Below, piece by piece: positions 63,548 through 64,000 of a stretch of DNA of 64,000 nucleotides. The notes under the pieces are model-generated. The model saw nothing but the letters and a program-made list of their open reading frames with translations. It was not told where the DNA came from and did no database searches. Every line of letters begins with the position of its first letter. Positions within the stretch are counted from its first letter, which is position 1. Both the position numbers and the translations under genes were made by a program. Source of the DNA: Portulaca oleracea (taxonomy: Eukaryota > Streptophyta > Magnoliopsida > Caryophyllales > Portulacaceae); assembly GCA_029582165.1 (NCBI GenBank), contig CM055883.1:20368501-20432500 (forward strand), written 5' to 3'.

Positions 63548-63756
63548 CTTATGATCGAGGAGAGCAGGTGACTGAAGTTCCAGGGCATTTTCTATGGCAG
63601 CAGCACAGTCCTTGGATTGCATATATTCAAGTAGCTGGGATAGTTTTGGGATTACTAGTTTTATTAAGGACATTTGGTCATTTTCTCATTAATGATCGAG
63701 TTACGACAGTTAAATCCTATTACTACCAGCAGTCTGCAGCAGCTAAGGTTAATTAA
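63548..63756 (+). CDS. Probable 3' exon of an unrecognised membrane protein
   Basis: A TCTACAG acceptor at 63541-63547 leads into an open frame of 68 codons ending in TAA (63754-63756). The product is DRGEQVTEVPGHFLWQQHSP, then a hydrophobic helix (WIAYIQVAGIVLGLLVLL), then RTFGHFLINDRVTTVK, YYYQQSAAA and the end. Codon use and amino-acid make-up look real, unlike nearby random ORFs. An in-frame ATG at 63505 lies upstream of the acceptor, so a short single-exon protein of 83 residues starting MEFRGFYVFDG is also possible. I do not recognise the family. The C-terminus after one membrane helix suggests a membrane-anchored protein with a short soluble tail. No upstream exon is evident in the preceding 400 bp. 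Confidence 0.5.
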
Positions 63757-64000
63757 TAGCAAGTGGAAGCATAACTAAGGCAAGGAAGAAGCAGCCGTTG
63801 GCCCAATCAGAAGCAACCAACAACCATTTCTTGTTTTGTTTTCTTTCTTGATGTTATTAATTGTACAATTAACCTTAAACAACTCATTTATGTTTGTTAA
63901 ATAGGTTTAGAAATAGATTAGAGGTTTCTTTCACCCAAGGAAACCTCATTTACTCGAGGTATAGCCAACTGCTTGCTTAAAGCAACATATATAAGCCAAC
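63757..64000 (+). other. Presumed 3' untranslated region of the last exon
   Basis: T-rich stretch TTTTGTTTTCTTTCTTG at 63833 and AT-rich sequence after it. No further gene to the window edge. Confidence 0.4.

Overview
The window is nuclear DNA of a flowering plant, most likely a eudicot. It holds spliced plant genes with GT/AG introns, a nuclear gene for a chloroplast-targeted ribosome recycling factor, a STYLE CELL-CYCLE INHIBITOR 1 (SCI1)-like gene, Au-type SINEs, and a dense pile of plant transposons (Ty3/gypsy of the Tat/Ogre type, MULE-like, hAT-like and LTR fragments). No narrower taxonomic placement is justified from the sequence alone. Most of the window is nested repeats. Only three loci look like host genes.

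Layout. Bases 251-4036 (minus): first six exons of chloroplast ribosome recycling factor; the 3' exons lie left of the window. Bases 4540-8345: an older repeat split by a 3.5 kb solo LTR (4717-8224) with a perfect 5-bp target duplication. Bases 8820-about 23300: a decayed, 5'-truncated Tat/Ogre-type element. It carries gag end, protease, reverse transcriptase, RNase H, a second RNase H and integrase on plus. Two spliced genes then lie on minus (a plant-mobile-domain gene and an unrecognised gene), each with its own TATA-like box, followed by tandem repeats, a polypurine tract and one LTR. Its integrase is split by a 1.9 kb block that carries a plant-mitochondrial-type initiator tRNA-Met sequence and looks like organelle DNA.

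Bases 24205-25344: a short MULE-like element with long inverted ends. Bases 26150-33231: LTR-like repeat, then a non-autonomous LTR element with two LTRs (27617-28331, 32584-33231) and an AT-rich, gene-free core. Bases 33594-36803: a larger MULE-like element with a minus-strand gene for a GRF-type zinc finger, coiled coil and membrane tail, broken by one in-frame TGA.

Bases 36976-47703 (plus): complete four-exon SCI1-like gene (152 aa predicted) whose third intron is 9.9 kb and filled with repeats. Bases 47704-52454: repeats, a (GA)64 tract, a 250-bp tandem duplication and an Au SINE. Bases 52455-58828: a truncated copy of the 4717-8224 LTR abutting an integrase remnant (minus) that was hit by two hAT-like elements. 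Bases 58832-63100: a long LTR-like region carrying a second Au SINE, a hAT-like element and a third MULE-like element. Bases 63548-63756: probable 3' exon of an unrecognised membrane protein.

The most unusual items are the antisense two-gene cassette inside the Tat/Ogre element, the MULE-borne GRF/coiled-coil/membrane gene, the organelle-like insert in the retrotransposon, and palindromic CACGG-N-CCGTG modules that recur in three unrelated LTR-like sequences.
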